From assembly GCA_009602725.1 (NCBI GenBank), contig WELB01000032.1:196259-254262 (forward strand): 58,004 bases of DNA, written 5' to 3'. The notes below the pieces were generated by a model. That model made no database searches, was not told the origin of the DNA, and was given only the letters and a program-made list of their open reading frames with translations. The position numbers were made by a program, and so were the translations under genes. The stretch is from Spirogloea muscicola. Its lineage: Eukaryota; Streptophyta; Zygnematophyceae; Spirogloeales; Spirogloeaceae. Positions 30,506-40,481 of this stretch are shown here, in pieces. Every line of letters begins with the position of its first letter. Positions within the stretch are counted from its first letter, which is position 1.

Positions 30506-31227
30506 GCGCGCGAGGTGACGCGCGGTGTGACATGCCTGCAGACGATGTGACGTGCAGGCGCGCCGCCTCTAGAAGAGGCGGCGCATATTGGGGTCCCAGA
30601 TATAAGATGCTCGGCGGGTTCTCGAACCGGCCGCCGGGACACGTGTGGCGCGCCTACGGGCCTATGCCGTGCAGAGCGGCGCCGCAAGGCGGCGCCGCGC
30701 CGCAGGACGGCCGCTGCTTCCGGAAGGGAGCCGTGTGGCCTGCCCTCGCACTAAGACTCCTCTTGTCGGGCCCGCCTTCCCGAAGGCGGGCCCTGAGACG
30801 AGCCTCCCAGGCACCCCTGGGGAGGGTGGCACATGAAGCACTACAAGTAGGGCTGAGAGCAGACTCGGGGACACCCGGTCAACATCAGTGAAGCCCGCAA
30901 GAGAGAGGCGCGCAGCACTGCTGTCGCCTGCTGCCGCAGCTCGCCGACGCAGCCCTGCTGATGCCTGCTGCTGCAGCCCGACGCCGCAACCCGTCCCTGC
31001 GGATCCTCATCGGCTCTTCCGACGGTAGACTGTGGCTGCTCCCTTTGGGGACAGTTGCTGGCCCGTAGCTGAGAGGTGAGTCACCGCCTGTCGGCGGCGC
31101 CTCAGGGCAAGGTATTCCGCTGCGAGGTACACGTGCTGCTTCACTGTGCTGGGGAACTCTAAACCCCAGCGACCGAAATCAATAAGGACGTCCTAATCCC
31201 TAACTGTGTGTGTAGGGATCAGAACGT
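30506..31227 (+). repeat. LTR B, 5'-truncated
   Basis: Starts within the GACGCG-rich part and runs to GGGATCAGAACGTCACA at 31227. Its stem-loop is near 31083-31100. It truncates P3 RT and is followed by repeat X with no PBS. Confidence 0.65.
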
Positions 31228-31745
31228 CACAGCAGGGGCAAGGGTCCAGGGGTCCGAAGTTGAGCGAAAAACTCAACCCCTTTCCTATCTCGGGTTGCCC
31301 CTAAATAGCTCGACGGATAGCGAGCCCGGCCATACGGGCACGGGTGGGATAGTTCTTGGCACCCAGTCTTTCGTTGACGACCCGTCCACGAACTATTGAC
31401 GGCTATCAACGGGCTACCACCGACAATCTACCCATACATCGGCCAACACCGCCATACTGACGGTCCCCGTCAATGCCGCCGTCAATAGCAACTGATGGTC
31501 TACTACCCTCTGGCAATCGTGAGCCGTCTATCGTTCACGTCAACACTAACGGCTAACGACGCCGTCAAGGCAGTCTACAGCGCTGCCGCCTCCCATCGCC
31601 GTTCCAGCGCCAGTACTATGCTGTCTCGCGCGTCACGACTCCGGGTTGCGTCGCCCTCAGCTCAAAATAGATTTCCACGCTTCCCAGCCTGGTAAAATGT
31701 CCGTCTCCAGGCATCTGTCAAGCCTTTACTGCGGCACTGACAGTC
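31228..31745 (-). repeat. Unclassified repeat X, copy 1
   Basis: Its reverse complement matches 53216-53414 plus 53732-53960 over most of its length. It is dense in TTGACGG/CCGTCAA-type words in both orientations and starts (plus) GCAGGGGCAAGGGTCC, with GTTGAG/CTCAAC pairing. No coding motif was recognised. It sits between two LTR B pieces. Confidence 0.5.
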
Positions 31746-31756
31746 AACTTATTTGT

Positions 31757-31888
31757 CAGCCGGAAGGTATTACGCTGCGTGTCTACGTGGTGCTTCACTG
31801 TGCTGGGGTTGTTGTCTTTAACCCCAGCGACCGAAATCAATAAGGACGTCCAAACCCCTAACTGTGTGTATAGGGATCAGAACGTTAC
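31757..31888 (+). repeat. LTR B 3' end fragment
   Basis: Begins GGAAGGTATTACGCTGCG, contains CTGGGGTT...AACCCCAG and ends GATCAGAACGTTACA. Confidence 0.6.
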
Positions 31889-31902
31889 ACAGGCCTGTTT
31901 GA

Positions 31903-31931
31903 CCTTAAACCCTAAACCCTAGAACCCTAAG
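31903..31931. repeat. Short plant-type telomeric tract at a transposon junction
   Basis: TTAAACCCTAAACCCTAG, then AACCCTAAG: two perfect CCCTAAA units plus two variants. It lies between the end of LTR B and a truncated LTR A. Confidence 0.6.
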
Positions 31932-32045
31932 CCACTTGCCCGGCCAGCAAGCCCACCACCTGGCGGGCCACTTGCCATCAAAAAGGTAGCGGTCATGTAA
32001 TGCTAACAGCACCGTGTGGCTTAAGCAAACGGCTGGATCGTTACA
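31932..32045 (-). repeat. LTR A start, 3' LTR of M2 (truncated)
   Basis: The minus strand begins TGTAACGATCCAGCCG at 32045 and continues for about 114 bp before the telomere-like tract. Confidence 0.65.
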
Positions 32046-32058
32046 TACCTTCCCACTC
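32046..32058 (-). promoter_or_regulatory. Polypurine tract of M2
   Basis: The minus strand reads GAGTGGGAAGGTA immediately upstream of the LTR A start, as in P2, P4 and P5. Confidence 0.6.
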
Positions 32059-32605
32059 TGGTGTTCACGTCCTCGGAAACAACGAGAGAATAGCCGACAG
32101 GAATAAGATGCCCGACGGATGCTGCCTCGACCAAGTCTAGGAGGAGTCTCTCCTGGCCAGGTACTCCCTGAGAACATCTGGACAATTTGCTATATTGGTC
32201 GCAGGCACCCACGTGTTGTGCTCAGGCCCATACCCGAGCCACTTCACCAGATACTTACGGGCTCGGAGACTGTGCCTGTGAGACAAGATCTCTTCCACCT
32301 CGAATCCAAGATCATCCTCGATCAGTAATGGAGGTGGGCGGATTGAAAACGGCCATCCGAATGGAAGGCCCTCAGCTGAGACACTTGGAAGGTCCATAAT
32401 GGACCTTTCAATGCACCGGTGTCTTCAGCCTGTAGGACACCTTGCCCACAAGGCGTATTACTGCAAATGGTCCAACCCACTTGGGCAGCAACTTGCGCGT
32501 ACCCACAGCCCGCAAGGATGAGAGCTTTGTGCTCAGCAGCACTTGCGCACCAACGTCGAGGGACACATCCTTTCGATGTTTGTCAGCATAAGCCTTCTAC
32601 CGACT
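32059..32605 (-). pseudogene. Gypsy M2 integrase C-terminus and chromodomain
   Basis: The minus frame 32397-32137 reads RPPPLLIEDDLGFEVEEILS, then RKYLVKWLGYGPEHNTWVPA and NIANCPDVLREYL, a chromodomain with the aromatic cage W and Y. Upstream comes the integrase C-terminal segment (ALRVGTRKLLPKWVGP-like, frame-shifted). A chromodomain directs integration to modified histones and defines the chromovirus clade. Confidence 0.7.
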
Positions 32606-33430
32606 CTAGGCAAATTTGAAGAAATGCCGAGCTCGTCTCTGAGCCTTCAAGAGGTTCCCAGCAAAGACTACCGCGGCGGAAACTTTCTCCGGCTTCACCT
32701 GAGCTCGGGGCTCGGGATGCTGACCATAGTTGAGGAAGAAGGGTGTCTCCTTTGTGGACGCATGAGAGGCATTGTTCACGGCATATTCAGCTGGAGCCAA
32801 ACACTCATCCTAGTCAGTCTGGCTGGGATTGACGAAGTGCCGCAGCATGTCCTCGAGAACCCGCTTCATTCCCTCAAATTTGCCATCACTTTGTGGATCG
32901 AAGGCTGTGGAGATGGCCTGCTTCGCGCCAATAAGCTTGCAAACTTCCTTCCAGAAGTTACCTGTAAAGCGAGGATTGCGGTCCAAGACCAGCCTCTCAG
33001 TTCCCCATGCAGCTTCCACACAGTAATCGCAAAGTTGCCAGCAAAATCCATCGCTAATGCCCTCGTAGTCGTGGGAGCAGAATGCACCATTTTACTCAAG
33101 CGATCCACAAAGACGACAGTGGCATCAACGCCGTTCCGCGTCTAAGGCAATTGTGTGATAAAGTCCACACCTACATCAGACCAATTCTGCCTCGAAAATC
33201 TGCAAGGGCTGAAGTATTCCGGCAGGCTTGCCAGAGATGGCCTTACTACGCTGCATGTGGCACAGCTTGCCACAAAAGCGCGCACCTGAGCTGAAAAGCC
33301 CTTCCACCAAACGAGGCGTCGAACAGCCTTCTTGGTCTTGCTCACTCCCAAATGATCACTGCAAGACGTATCATGCAGCTCCTGCAGGATGTCAGTGCGC
33401 AAGGCATTGCAGCCCGGGACCACAATAGCG
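32606..33430 (-). pseudogene. Gypsy M2 integrase
   Basis: HHCC finger (ILQELHDTSCSDHLGVSKTK, SCATC), NWSDVGVDFITQLP with catalytic Asp, MDRLSKMVH, a frameshift, then LVLDRNPRFTGNFWKEVCKL, DPQSDGKFEGMKRVLEDMLR (Glu kept in KFEG) and EYAVNNASHASTKETPFFLN. Only two or three frameshifts, so a moderately old copy. Confidence 0.68.
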
Positions 33431-33599
33431 TTAGCGTCGCCCTGCCACCAGAAGCCTTTGTCATCAGTGAGGGTGCTTACGTTGGCGGCTTAAGCAAACC
33501 AGCGGTCAGTGCTATACCCTTCACGGATACGGACGTAGAGCTCAGAGAGGTCAGCCGTGAGTTGCCGATAAGCTTGACGAGTCAGACGCAGGCCTGCAG

Positions 33600-33948
33600 C
33601 CCGCACTCCAGAAGCATTCAGGGTAGCCAACGCATCAGCGCCGCGGATGTTGCAACTCATAGGGTCCGCAATATGGAGGCGGCCAGGTCCATTGGCAACG
33701 ACATCGTGCCATACACTCAGCCCATCGAGCTTGTCGCCTAGTCAAATGCTGCAGTGTGTGAAAGTACGTCAACGGGCAATGATCCGTAACAACTGTAATC
33801 AAACAACTTCCATGTGGCAACGCCAGACACGTAAGGCGTGCACCACAGCCAGCCATTCTTGCTCGCCCGGAGTGTAATTTCGCTCTGCAGGGTTCAGCAG
33901 GCAACTCTCATACGGGGGACGCTTGCCACGCCCAATATCCGGCGGGCT
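33600..33948 (-). pseudogene. Gypsy M2 RNase H (N-terminally deleted)
   Basis: CLLNPAERNYTPGEQEWLAV, VHALRVWRCHMEVV, then after a slip VVTDHCPLTYFHTLQHLTRR. The strand-1 Asp region is missing, because gag sequence joins directly near 33948. RT and protease are absent, so M2 is an internal-deletion derivative. Confidence 0.6.
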
Positions 33949-34670
33949 GAGCACCTTCCTGGCGTGCTCCACCATCCTGGAAAAGTCGGTAATGATGTTG
34001 CGGAATCCACCGCAACCCACGTGCGCTTGTTGGGAGGCAGCCCAGCATCCGACATGCCGCTGAGCCATGCCTGGAGCCCACCCCGATCATCTTGACCGGT
34101 GAATTGCCGTGGCGTGTGGGCCTTAGCACGTCCATGCGTAAGATTTCCACCGCTCTTGCGCACCAAGCGCACTGCGGCATTGACCTCTAGCATGCGCCGC
34201 TCTCCCGCCCGCCGCCGGACGAGGTGGGCGCGCTGCTCCCCGCGTATCCTCGCAAGGAGGCGGTACTGAGCTGGGTCCGTCGCAGACTGAACTGTGCGAG
34301 ATCCTGCATGAGTGCCATGCGTTGCACCTCCCCAGCCGAAAGGCCCTCTTGGCCCGCGGGTCCGGGCTCGGCCTGCCCCTCTTGGGTGTGCCCCTCTCGG
34401 GCGTGCGTCTCTTGGGCGTCCCCCTCTCGGGGGTGCCCCTCTTGGGCGTGCCTTGCACTGGCGTGCCCCTCTCGGGCGTGCCCCTCTTAGGCGTGCCCCG
34501 CTCGGGCGTGCCCCTCTTGAGCGTGCCCCTCTTGGGCGTGCTTCGCAGCAGCCACTGCCTCGGCAGCTGGCCCTGCAGCAGCCGCTGCCTCAGCAGCCGA
34601 CCGCTCTACCTCCCGAGGAGGGCTCGGCCGCGCCCTGGACGTGTGCAAATCCATGCTGTCTGAAGGACAC
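33949..34670 (-). pseudogene. Gypsy M2 gag N-terminal region with pentapeptide expansion
   Basis: The minus-strand start MDLHTSRARPSPPREVERSA is followed by an Ala-rich segment (AEAAAAAGPAAEAVAAAK) and then a run of five-residue repeats (AQEGH-type in one frame). After a slip come GRAAHARGQCRSALGAQ and a DDRGGLQAWLSGM-type core. The family gag at 48631 lacks the repeats. Truncated before the zinc knuckle and fused to RNase H. Confidence 0.6.
34374..34546 (-). repeat. 15-bp minisatellite in gag (about 11 units)
   Basis: Units of the form GTGCCCCTCTYGGGC on the plus strand, with variants (CGTCTC, CCGCTC, CTTGCACT). Fifteen bases keep the reading frame and encode repeated AQEGH (or PERGT in another frame). 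Confidence 0.85.
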
Positions 34671-34896
34671 TGAGGGGTCAATTCAGGCTCCGACAGTCAG
34701 CAAATCACACTCTCCATACTCCAATACAGGGCATCGCAAGACTGGTGCACCAGCGAGCGAGCAAGCAAGGCAGCGCGCGACTGCACACCTCAATTAGCAG
34801 GCAGGCAGACAGCCGCAGATATGACCAGGACTGATGCACTCGATCGATGCTGGCCACACAAGTAACCCTTACCACACAAAGGCTGCAGGCTCAAAG
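34671..34896 (-). other. Gypsy M2 leader
   Basis: The reverse complement of this stretch matches the leader at 48400-48630 (GGAGCCTGAA..., GCTTGCTCGCTCGCT, GGCTGTCTGCCTG). PBS not seen. Confidence 0.5.
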
Positions 34897-35280
34897 CACT
34901 CTTCTGCCCCGCAGCAGGGTGCGGTGGCGGCTGCGGTGGCGAGCAGCGGCAAGGCTGCTCCTGGGCTTCCCTGGTTCGAACTCTTGTCGAGCCTCAGCCA
35001 AAGGCCCTTCGTGCTTTCCCCGTGCCACCCCCCCTCCGGGGGTGTGAGCGGGTCGCCCCATGGCCTGCCTTGCGGTGGGCCAAAGATCCTCCCTTGAATG
35101 GGTGGATATTGAATGGGTAAATACTAGCGAGGGGTATTTCTGGACGGGCGGGGCCCGTACCTGGGCGGGCCACTTGCCCGGCCAGCCAGACCGCCACCTG
35201 GCGAGCCACTTGTCCCAAATGGCTGGTCATGTAAAGCCAACAGACCCTGTGTGGCTTAACCAAAAGGCTGTATCATTACA
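34897..35280 (-). repeat. LTR A, antisense, 5' LTR remnant of M2
   Basis: Ends (minus-strand start) TGTAATGATACAGCC at 35280 and includes CGTGCTTTCCCCGTGCCACC. Its leader-proximal end is truncated at about 34897. Confidence 0.6.
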
Positions 35281-35440
35281 TGGCGCGCCTCCTCCTTGGC
35301 GCCAGTCACTGTTCTGCACGCCCAGTCTCTTCGACTCGCGCGCCGGCCTCTTGGCTGTAGTCCCTTGGACTCGTGCGACAAGCCTGGCCCTGTGCGCCAG
35401 CCTCTTGCTTTCATCTTGTCCCCTTGTCAGGCCCGCCCCT
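35281..35440 (+). repeat. LTR C fragment
   Basis: It matches the reverse complement of 25870-26005 (GCCGGCCTCTTGG, CCTTGGACTCGTG, GCCAGCCTCTTGC). Confidence 0.5.
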
Positions 35441-36303
35441 CCGTCCAAGTACACAAGTACAAAGTCCTTCAGGAGGGCACCAAAGTCGTCATCCATCACA
35501 GCCTGAATCTGAAGGTGCATTGCTCAAACCAAAGGTGAGCACCTTGAAGTGGAGATGCCCAAGTTGTGAACGAAAAGCCGACTTAGGACATTTTCAGGAG
35601 TGATACGAATTTGGCTATAATCACTCTGCAAGTCAAGGGAGCTGAACATAGTAGCTCTAGCAAGACGATCAAAGAAATCACCAATGCAAGGGATAGGGTA
35701 ACGGTTCTTTATGATGAGCAACGCCCCGCCCCGATCAAAGGGCAATCCGGTCGAAAGAAGATCAGAAACACATCCGAGTACTCGGCCAGCAACAGGACAA
35801 GAACCGTATTATGTGAGGCCTCAGCACTCACATTAAAGTCAGAGGGAGACTTAATACTCATCGTCCCCACAGCAAGATAACTGCTAGCGCTGGTACTTTG
35901 TCAAGAAGCCTCTTCAGCTGTACAGCTGTCAGCACGTAGAGGAGTCTTTGAGTGATGACGGTACTCATCATTTCGTACAAATTGGCGTGACCACGGTGCA
36001 GAGTGCACGTAAGCCAATCAAAGTCCAAGAGGACTGACTCAACACAAAGCCAATCATCTTTCAGAATCATATCAGATACTGCAGCCCACTCGACTGCATA
36101 ACATGACACCCGAGTCCTGTGATTTGAATGTGAATTGGAAATGAGCAGATGCCCAATACAGAAGCCTGCTGGCCAGTGGCCACCATCGCTTGAAAGACCT
36201 CAATGGGTCAGATAACCAAGCCATGATAACACGCAAAGTCGTTAACCACACAGGAGACTGTTGCTCCTGAATCTATCAAGTACCGAGCAGGCTGACGAGG
36301 CGC
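35441..36303 (-). pseudogene. Gypsy M3: protease and RT fragment
   Basis: Minus strand: protease start LIDSGATVSCVVNDFACYHG, then ILKDDWLCVESVLLDFDW. The RT part has [40 protein letters not shown]. Flanked by LTR B and LTR C scraps, so an orphan internal piece. Confidence 0.55.
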
Positions 36304-36353
36304 TGTGAAACGTTCTGATCCCTAAACAGACAGTCAGGGGTTAGAACGTCCTG
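36304..36353 (-). repeat. LTR B terminal fragment, antisense
   Basis: TGTGAAACGTTCTGATCCC, then AGTCAGGGGTTAGAACGTCC: the last 50 bases of LTR B. Confidence 0.55.
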
Positions 36354-37440
36354 AGGGCCCCCCAGCAGCACCCGCTGTTTGGAACTCTTTCGGCCAATTT
36401 AATCCCTGCGGTGCCTACGTATGAAGCCACGTGAATCGGGTATGGACGAGACCCTGTGTGGCTCTGTGTCCTGCTCGAGTGGTCTGTATGTAAGCCCGTA
36501 GGCTGAGAGGTGAAGATTGCGCCATTGGCCATATATGTGCCTGAGTATCTCTGTGCACTCGAGGTGTAAGCTGCCGGCATATAATGCCTTCAGCTGGCTA
36601 GTGCATTTGGTGTACTCTGGGCGAGTGCTAGTCTCCGCCTTTGATGTCAAAGGTTTGGCTTGTATTGGATTGCTTTGGAACAGCACCCTATCACCCTGAG
36701 CCGAAAAGCTATATTTGAAGACGTAATCTCACATGGATCCAGCTTTGGCTGTCTATCTTATCTATCTCATTGCGATGATGCGCACAGAGTCTCCCCCTGA
36801 CTTTGCTGTGAGTGTTGTATTCTCACATGGTGTGGCTCTTGACATATTGTCGTACGGTGCACCCATCCTCTTCATTGCGAAGAAGGCTGGAGTCTTCGGA
36901 TGTGCATCAAGTATTAGCTCGACACAAGCTCACTGTCAAGATAACAGACTTCTTGCTTAGCATCGATGATCTGTGAAGTCGTCTTGCGGGAGCTCATGTG
37001 TATGGCTCCCCCGCTTTTGCGAAGTGGTGGTGATCATTTCGTCTCACACCTAAGAAAGTCCCGTAGATGGCTTGTGATAGGCCGCTCGGCTACTTCCAAT
37101 GCAAGATGCTCCGTTTGGTTTCACCAAAGCACTTGCCACGTGTCAGCTTGTGATGATGAAAGTCTCTGTCCTTACTGTGTCACTCTGTGCTGGTTCTTGA
37201 TTGTCAAACTGGCGCTCTGTAAATCACCTGAGGATCACGTACTGCACCTGCAGCAGGCTCTGCAATTGCTGCGTGCAAATCAACTATATGCCAAGAATGT
37301 GTATGACTGGCCGGAACATCCAAAGGGCATGTTGTGAACAAAGACGGCTTTTGCGTGAACCCCACCGAGTAGTATTGGACTGTAGTAGTAAGTGTGCCAC
37401 GGAGTGTGCCACAGTTGCGTCCCTTCTTGGGATTTGCAAA
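36354..37440 (+). pseudogene. Gypsy P4: decayed protease and RT
   Basis: LVSAFDVKGLACIGLLW (protease end), VYLIYLIAMMRTESPPDFAV, SHGVALDIL, APILFIAKKAGVFGCASS, and later SPEDHVLHLQQALQLLRANQ. Same subfamily as P0 (9230-10115). Many stops. Confidence 0.5.
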
Positions 37441-38040
37441 CTACTTCCGTAAGTTCCCGTAAGGATACGGAAGTACGGCATCTCCTCTGATGAAGCTCAC
37501 TCGTAAGGACGTCAGCTGGGTGTGGACGTCCAAATGCCAGAGAGCATTTGAGGATATGAAAACGGGTCCTGGTGCATCCATCCGTTTTGGCCTTGCCTCG
37601 AGAAGGCGTGCCGTGTACATACATTGTAAATACTGTTTACCCAGTAGCGTACATACCAGAAGAGTAGGTGATTTGTGCAGGTTGTTGGCAGAGGGGCACA
37701 TGTGCTTGGAGCTGCCTTGTCCACATTGCTTTACTTGAAGTAGTGACGCCTCTTTGATCGGCACTGGTGCCGTTCTCTTGCAGGAGGGTCACCCCGTAGC
37801 ATTTGAAGGTAGCCTGCTTTGTCCTGCAGAGCGTCACTTCGCTACGGGAGAGCAAGAGCTCCTTGCTGTTGTGCACGCCATCCGCGTGTGGCGATGCAAT
37901 CTCGTGGGTGTTGAATTAACGGTTGTATCGGGTCATTGCCAGTTGAACTACTTTGACACACAACAGCAATGGAGCTGGCGTCAAGCACCGTGAGCTGAGT
38001 GTATGGCCACATTCCCTTTCCAGGAATTGTACTGCTCTGG
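37441..38040 (+). pseudogene. Gypsy P4 RNase H with a short foreign insertion
   Basis: MKLTRKDVSWVWTSKCQRAF, then a break at 37608-37733 by a segment of about 125 bp not present in other copies. It resumes with SLIGTGAVLLQEGHPVAFEG, GEQELLAVVHAIRVWRCNLV and VSGHCQLNYFDTQQQ. Confidence 0.55.
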
Positions 38041-39100
38041 AAGAACATGTCACGAATTCGGTGAGCCGCAACATTGCAGGGGCTGCTGTGGCGGCTGTCT
38101 TGCATGCTTCAAGGGGTCAGACCGCAGACGTGCGGCCTACTCGTGGAGATGCTCGACAGTCCACCGCCAACCTCTGTGGGCTGTATGTGCGTATTCATGA
38201 TGGGTGTGGCACAGACCTATCGTGTGCAGATAAAACCAATACACGCAGATTAGTAAATGACCCAGGATTTTGGTGGCGAGGTGACGCCATTGTAGTCCCT
38301 GACTGCAATGCCTTGCGCAGCAGTATCTTGCACGAACTGTCCAGCTTCTCTTTTGGTGGCCGGACTTGAAAGTCCAAGTGGAGTCTTTGGTGAAGACTTG
38401 TGCCACCTGCCAGCGCAGTAAGGCACGAGCGTTCTCATAAGCCTGCCGGGTTGCTCCAACCGTTTGAGATTCCTCCGAGGAACTGGTCTGATATAAGTGT
38501 GGACTTTACCATTCAGTTGCCGACGACGCGGAATGGCCATGAAGCCATTGTCGTATTTGTGAATCGTCTGAGTAAAATGGCGCATTTTGTGCCTACGACC
38601 ACAAAGGTGCCAGCCGTAAAGTTTGCTGGTATATTCGTGGACCGAGTATGGAAACTGCACGGAGTCCCCGAGAGGATCGTGTCTGACAGCGACCCTCGCT
38701 TTACGGGGCACTTCTGAGAAGAAGTGTGCAGGCTGATTGGCACCAAGCAATCCATGTCCACGGCTTTCCCCAGACAGATGGTCAGACGGAACGCGGAAAG
38801 AATGAATCGGGTGTTGGAAGACATGTTACGTAAATTTTGTAAACCCCGGCCAAAGTGACTGGGGATCAGTATCTTGCTCCAGCAGAGCACGCCGTGAACA
38901 TTGCCTTCCACGAGTCAACTAAGAATACACCCTTCTTTCTTAATCACGGTCAGCATCCCCCGAGCACCTTTAAAGGTGGGGAAACCGGGTCGTGTGCCGG
39001 CCACTATAATTTCTATCGACAACCTCCTGGAAGCTCAGCGGATGTGTTCCGGCCGCAATTATTACTACCGGCAACCTCCTGGAAGCTCAGCGGAGGGCTA
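38041..39100 (+). pseudogene. Gypsy P4 integrase
   Basis: TCATCQRSKAR-type finger remnant, NWSDISVDFTIQLPTTRNGH, VNRLSKMAHFVPTTTK, FAGIFVDRVWKLHGVPERIV, SDSDPRFTGHF, stop, QTDGQTERxERMNRVLEDML with a short insertion. A 53-bp tandem duplication near 38996-39097 repeats the AACCTCCTGGAAGCTCAGCGG segment. Confidence 0.62.
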
Positions 39101-39674
39101 GGCAATGCTTGGAGAGTGCCCGGCGACGGCAAAAGCAGTATGCTGATCGACGTCGTCGCGATATATCCTTCGACGTGGGTGCTCAAGTGCTACTAAGCAC
39201 AAAGCATCTCTCCATGCGGGCTGTCGGTACGCCTAAGTTGCTACCAAAGTGGGTTGGCCCTTTTCGTGTATTGCGCTTGGTCGGCAAAGTTGCGTATGAG
39301 CTGGATACCTCGGTACAATGGAAAATCCACAGAGTATTCCATGTGTCCCAGCTCGAATCATTGCATACGCATGGTCGTGTCCAACCACCCCCACTATCCC
39401 TTGTCGTTGAGGAAGGGTTTGAGGTGGAGGAGATCTTGTCTCACAGCGACAAATTCCGTGGGCGACGTAAGTCCCGAGAGACTTGTATAGTGGATAGGCT
39501 ATGGACCTAAACACAATACGTGGGAACCTTCGGGCCATTTTGCCCACTGCCCGTCCGTGCTCCGTATCTTGCAAAGAAGCAACTCCCTCCTTTGCGTCGT
39601 ACTCCTAAACCCGTCAAAAGTAATGTATACTCCCCTTCAGTGCGGCGTACTTGTTCTCGAGGACGTGAACATCT
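39101..39674 (+). pseudogene. Gypsy P4 integrase C-terminus and chromodomain
   Basis: Open frame 39109-39510: RRRDISFDVGAQVLLSTKHL, LLPKWVGPFRVLRLVGKVAY, ELDTSVQWKIHRVFHVSQLE, then VVEEGFEVEEILSHSDKFRG. After a slip the GYGP.HNTWEPSGHFAHCP part of the chromodomain. The best integrase C-terminus in the window. Confidence 0.7.
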
Positions 39675-39687
39675 AAGTGGGAAGGAA
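39675..39687 (+). promoter_or_regulatory. Polypurine tract of P4
   Basis: AAGTGGGAAGGAA immediately before LTR B TGTAACG. Confidence 0.65.
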
Positions 39688-40481
39688 TGTAACGTCCCCA
39701 CCCGTAACGTGAAGTTTAAACTTGGATTGAACGCTGATGCGTAGTAACGGCGCGCGGCCCCAGTGTCGTTGGCGAGCGACACGTGGGCGACGTACGACAG
39801 TGACGTGCGGCGCGCCGCGGCTCGCCGGAGCTGCCGCCGCATGGCCGCCGGCCCGCCAGGCGGCATGNCCGCCGGGCGGCATGGCCGCCGGGCCGCTGGG
39901 CCCGTTGTGACATGCCTGTGACGCGTGTGGCGCTGTGACGCGCCTAGCAGCGCTGCGCCGCGCAGCCGCGCAAGGCCGCGCCGCCGCCCTCACGGTCGTA
40001 TCCCCCTTGTCGAGCCCGCCTTCTCGAAGGTGAGCCTTGAGGCGAGCCTCCCAGAGACCCCGGGGGAGGGTGGCACATGAAGCACCATAAGTAGGGCTAA
40101 GACCAGCCTTAGGGCACCCGGTCGAAGTCAGCGAAGCCCACGCGAGAGAGAGGCGCTCAGCCCTGCTGCCGCCTGCTGCCGCAGCTCGTCCACGCAGGCC
40201 TGCTGCTGCCTGCTGCTGCAGCCCGACGCCGCAACCCGTCCCTGCGGATCTTCATATCGGCTCTCCTGAAGGTGAACTGTGGCTAATCCCTATGGGGACA
40301 GTTGCTGGCCCGTACTGAGAGGTGAGTCGCCGCCTGTCGGCGGCGCCTCAGGGCAAAGTATTCCGCTGCGTGTGAACGTGGTGCTTCTATGTGCTAGGGG
40401 TTTCGTCTCAAAACCCCAGCGACCGAGTACAATAAGGACGTTCTAACCCCTGACTGTCAGTATAGGGATCAGAACGTCACA
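39688..40481 (+). repeat. LTR B, 3' LTR of P4
   Basis: 794 bp from TGTAACGTCCCC to AGAACGTCACA, preceded by the polypurine tract; this fixes the transcription sense of LTR B. One ambiguous base at 39868. Stem-loop CGCCGCC/TGTC/GGCGGCG at 40328-40345. It ends inside the integrase of M4, so P4 inserted into M4. Confidence 0.8.

Noticed and set aside
34374-34546. CRISPR-like array
   Set aside because: The units are contiguous 15-bp repeats without spacers, inside a retrotransposon gag frame in a eukaryote.
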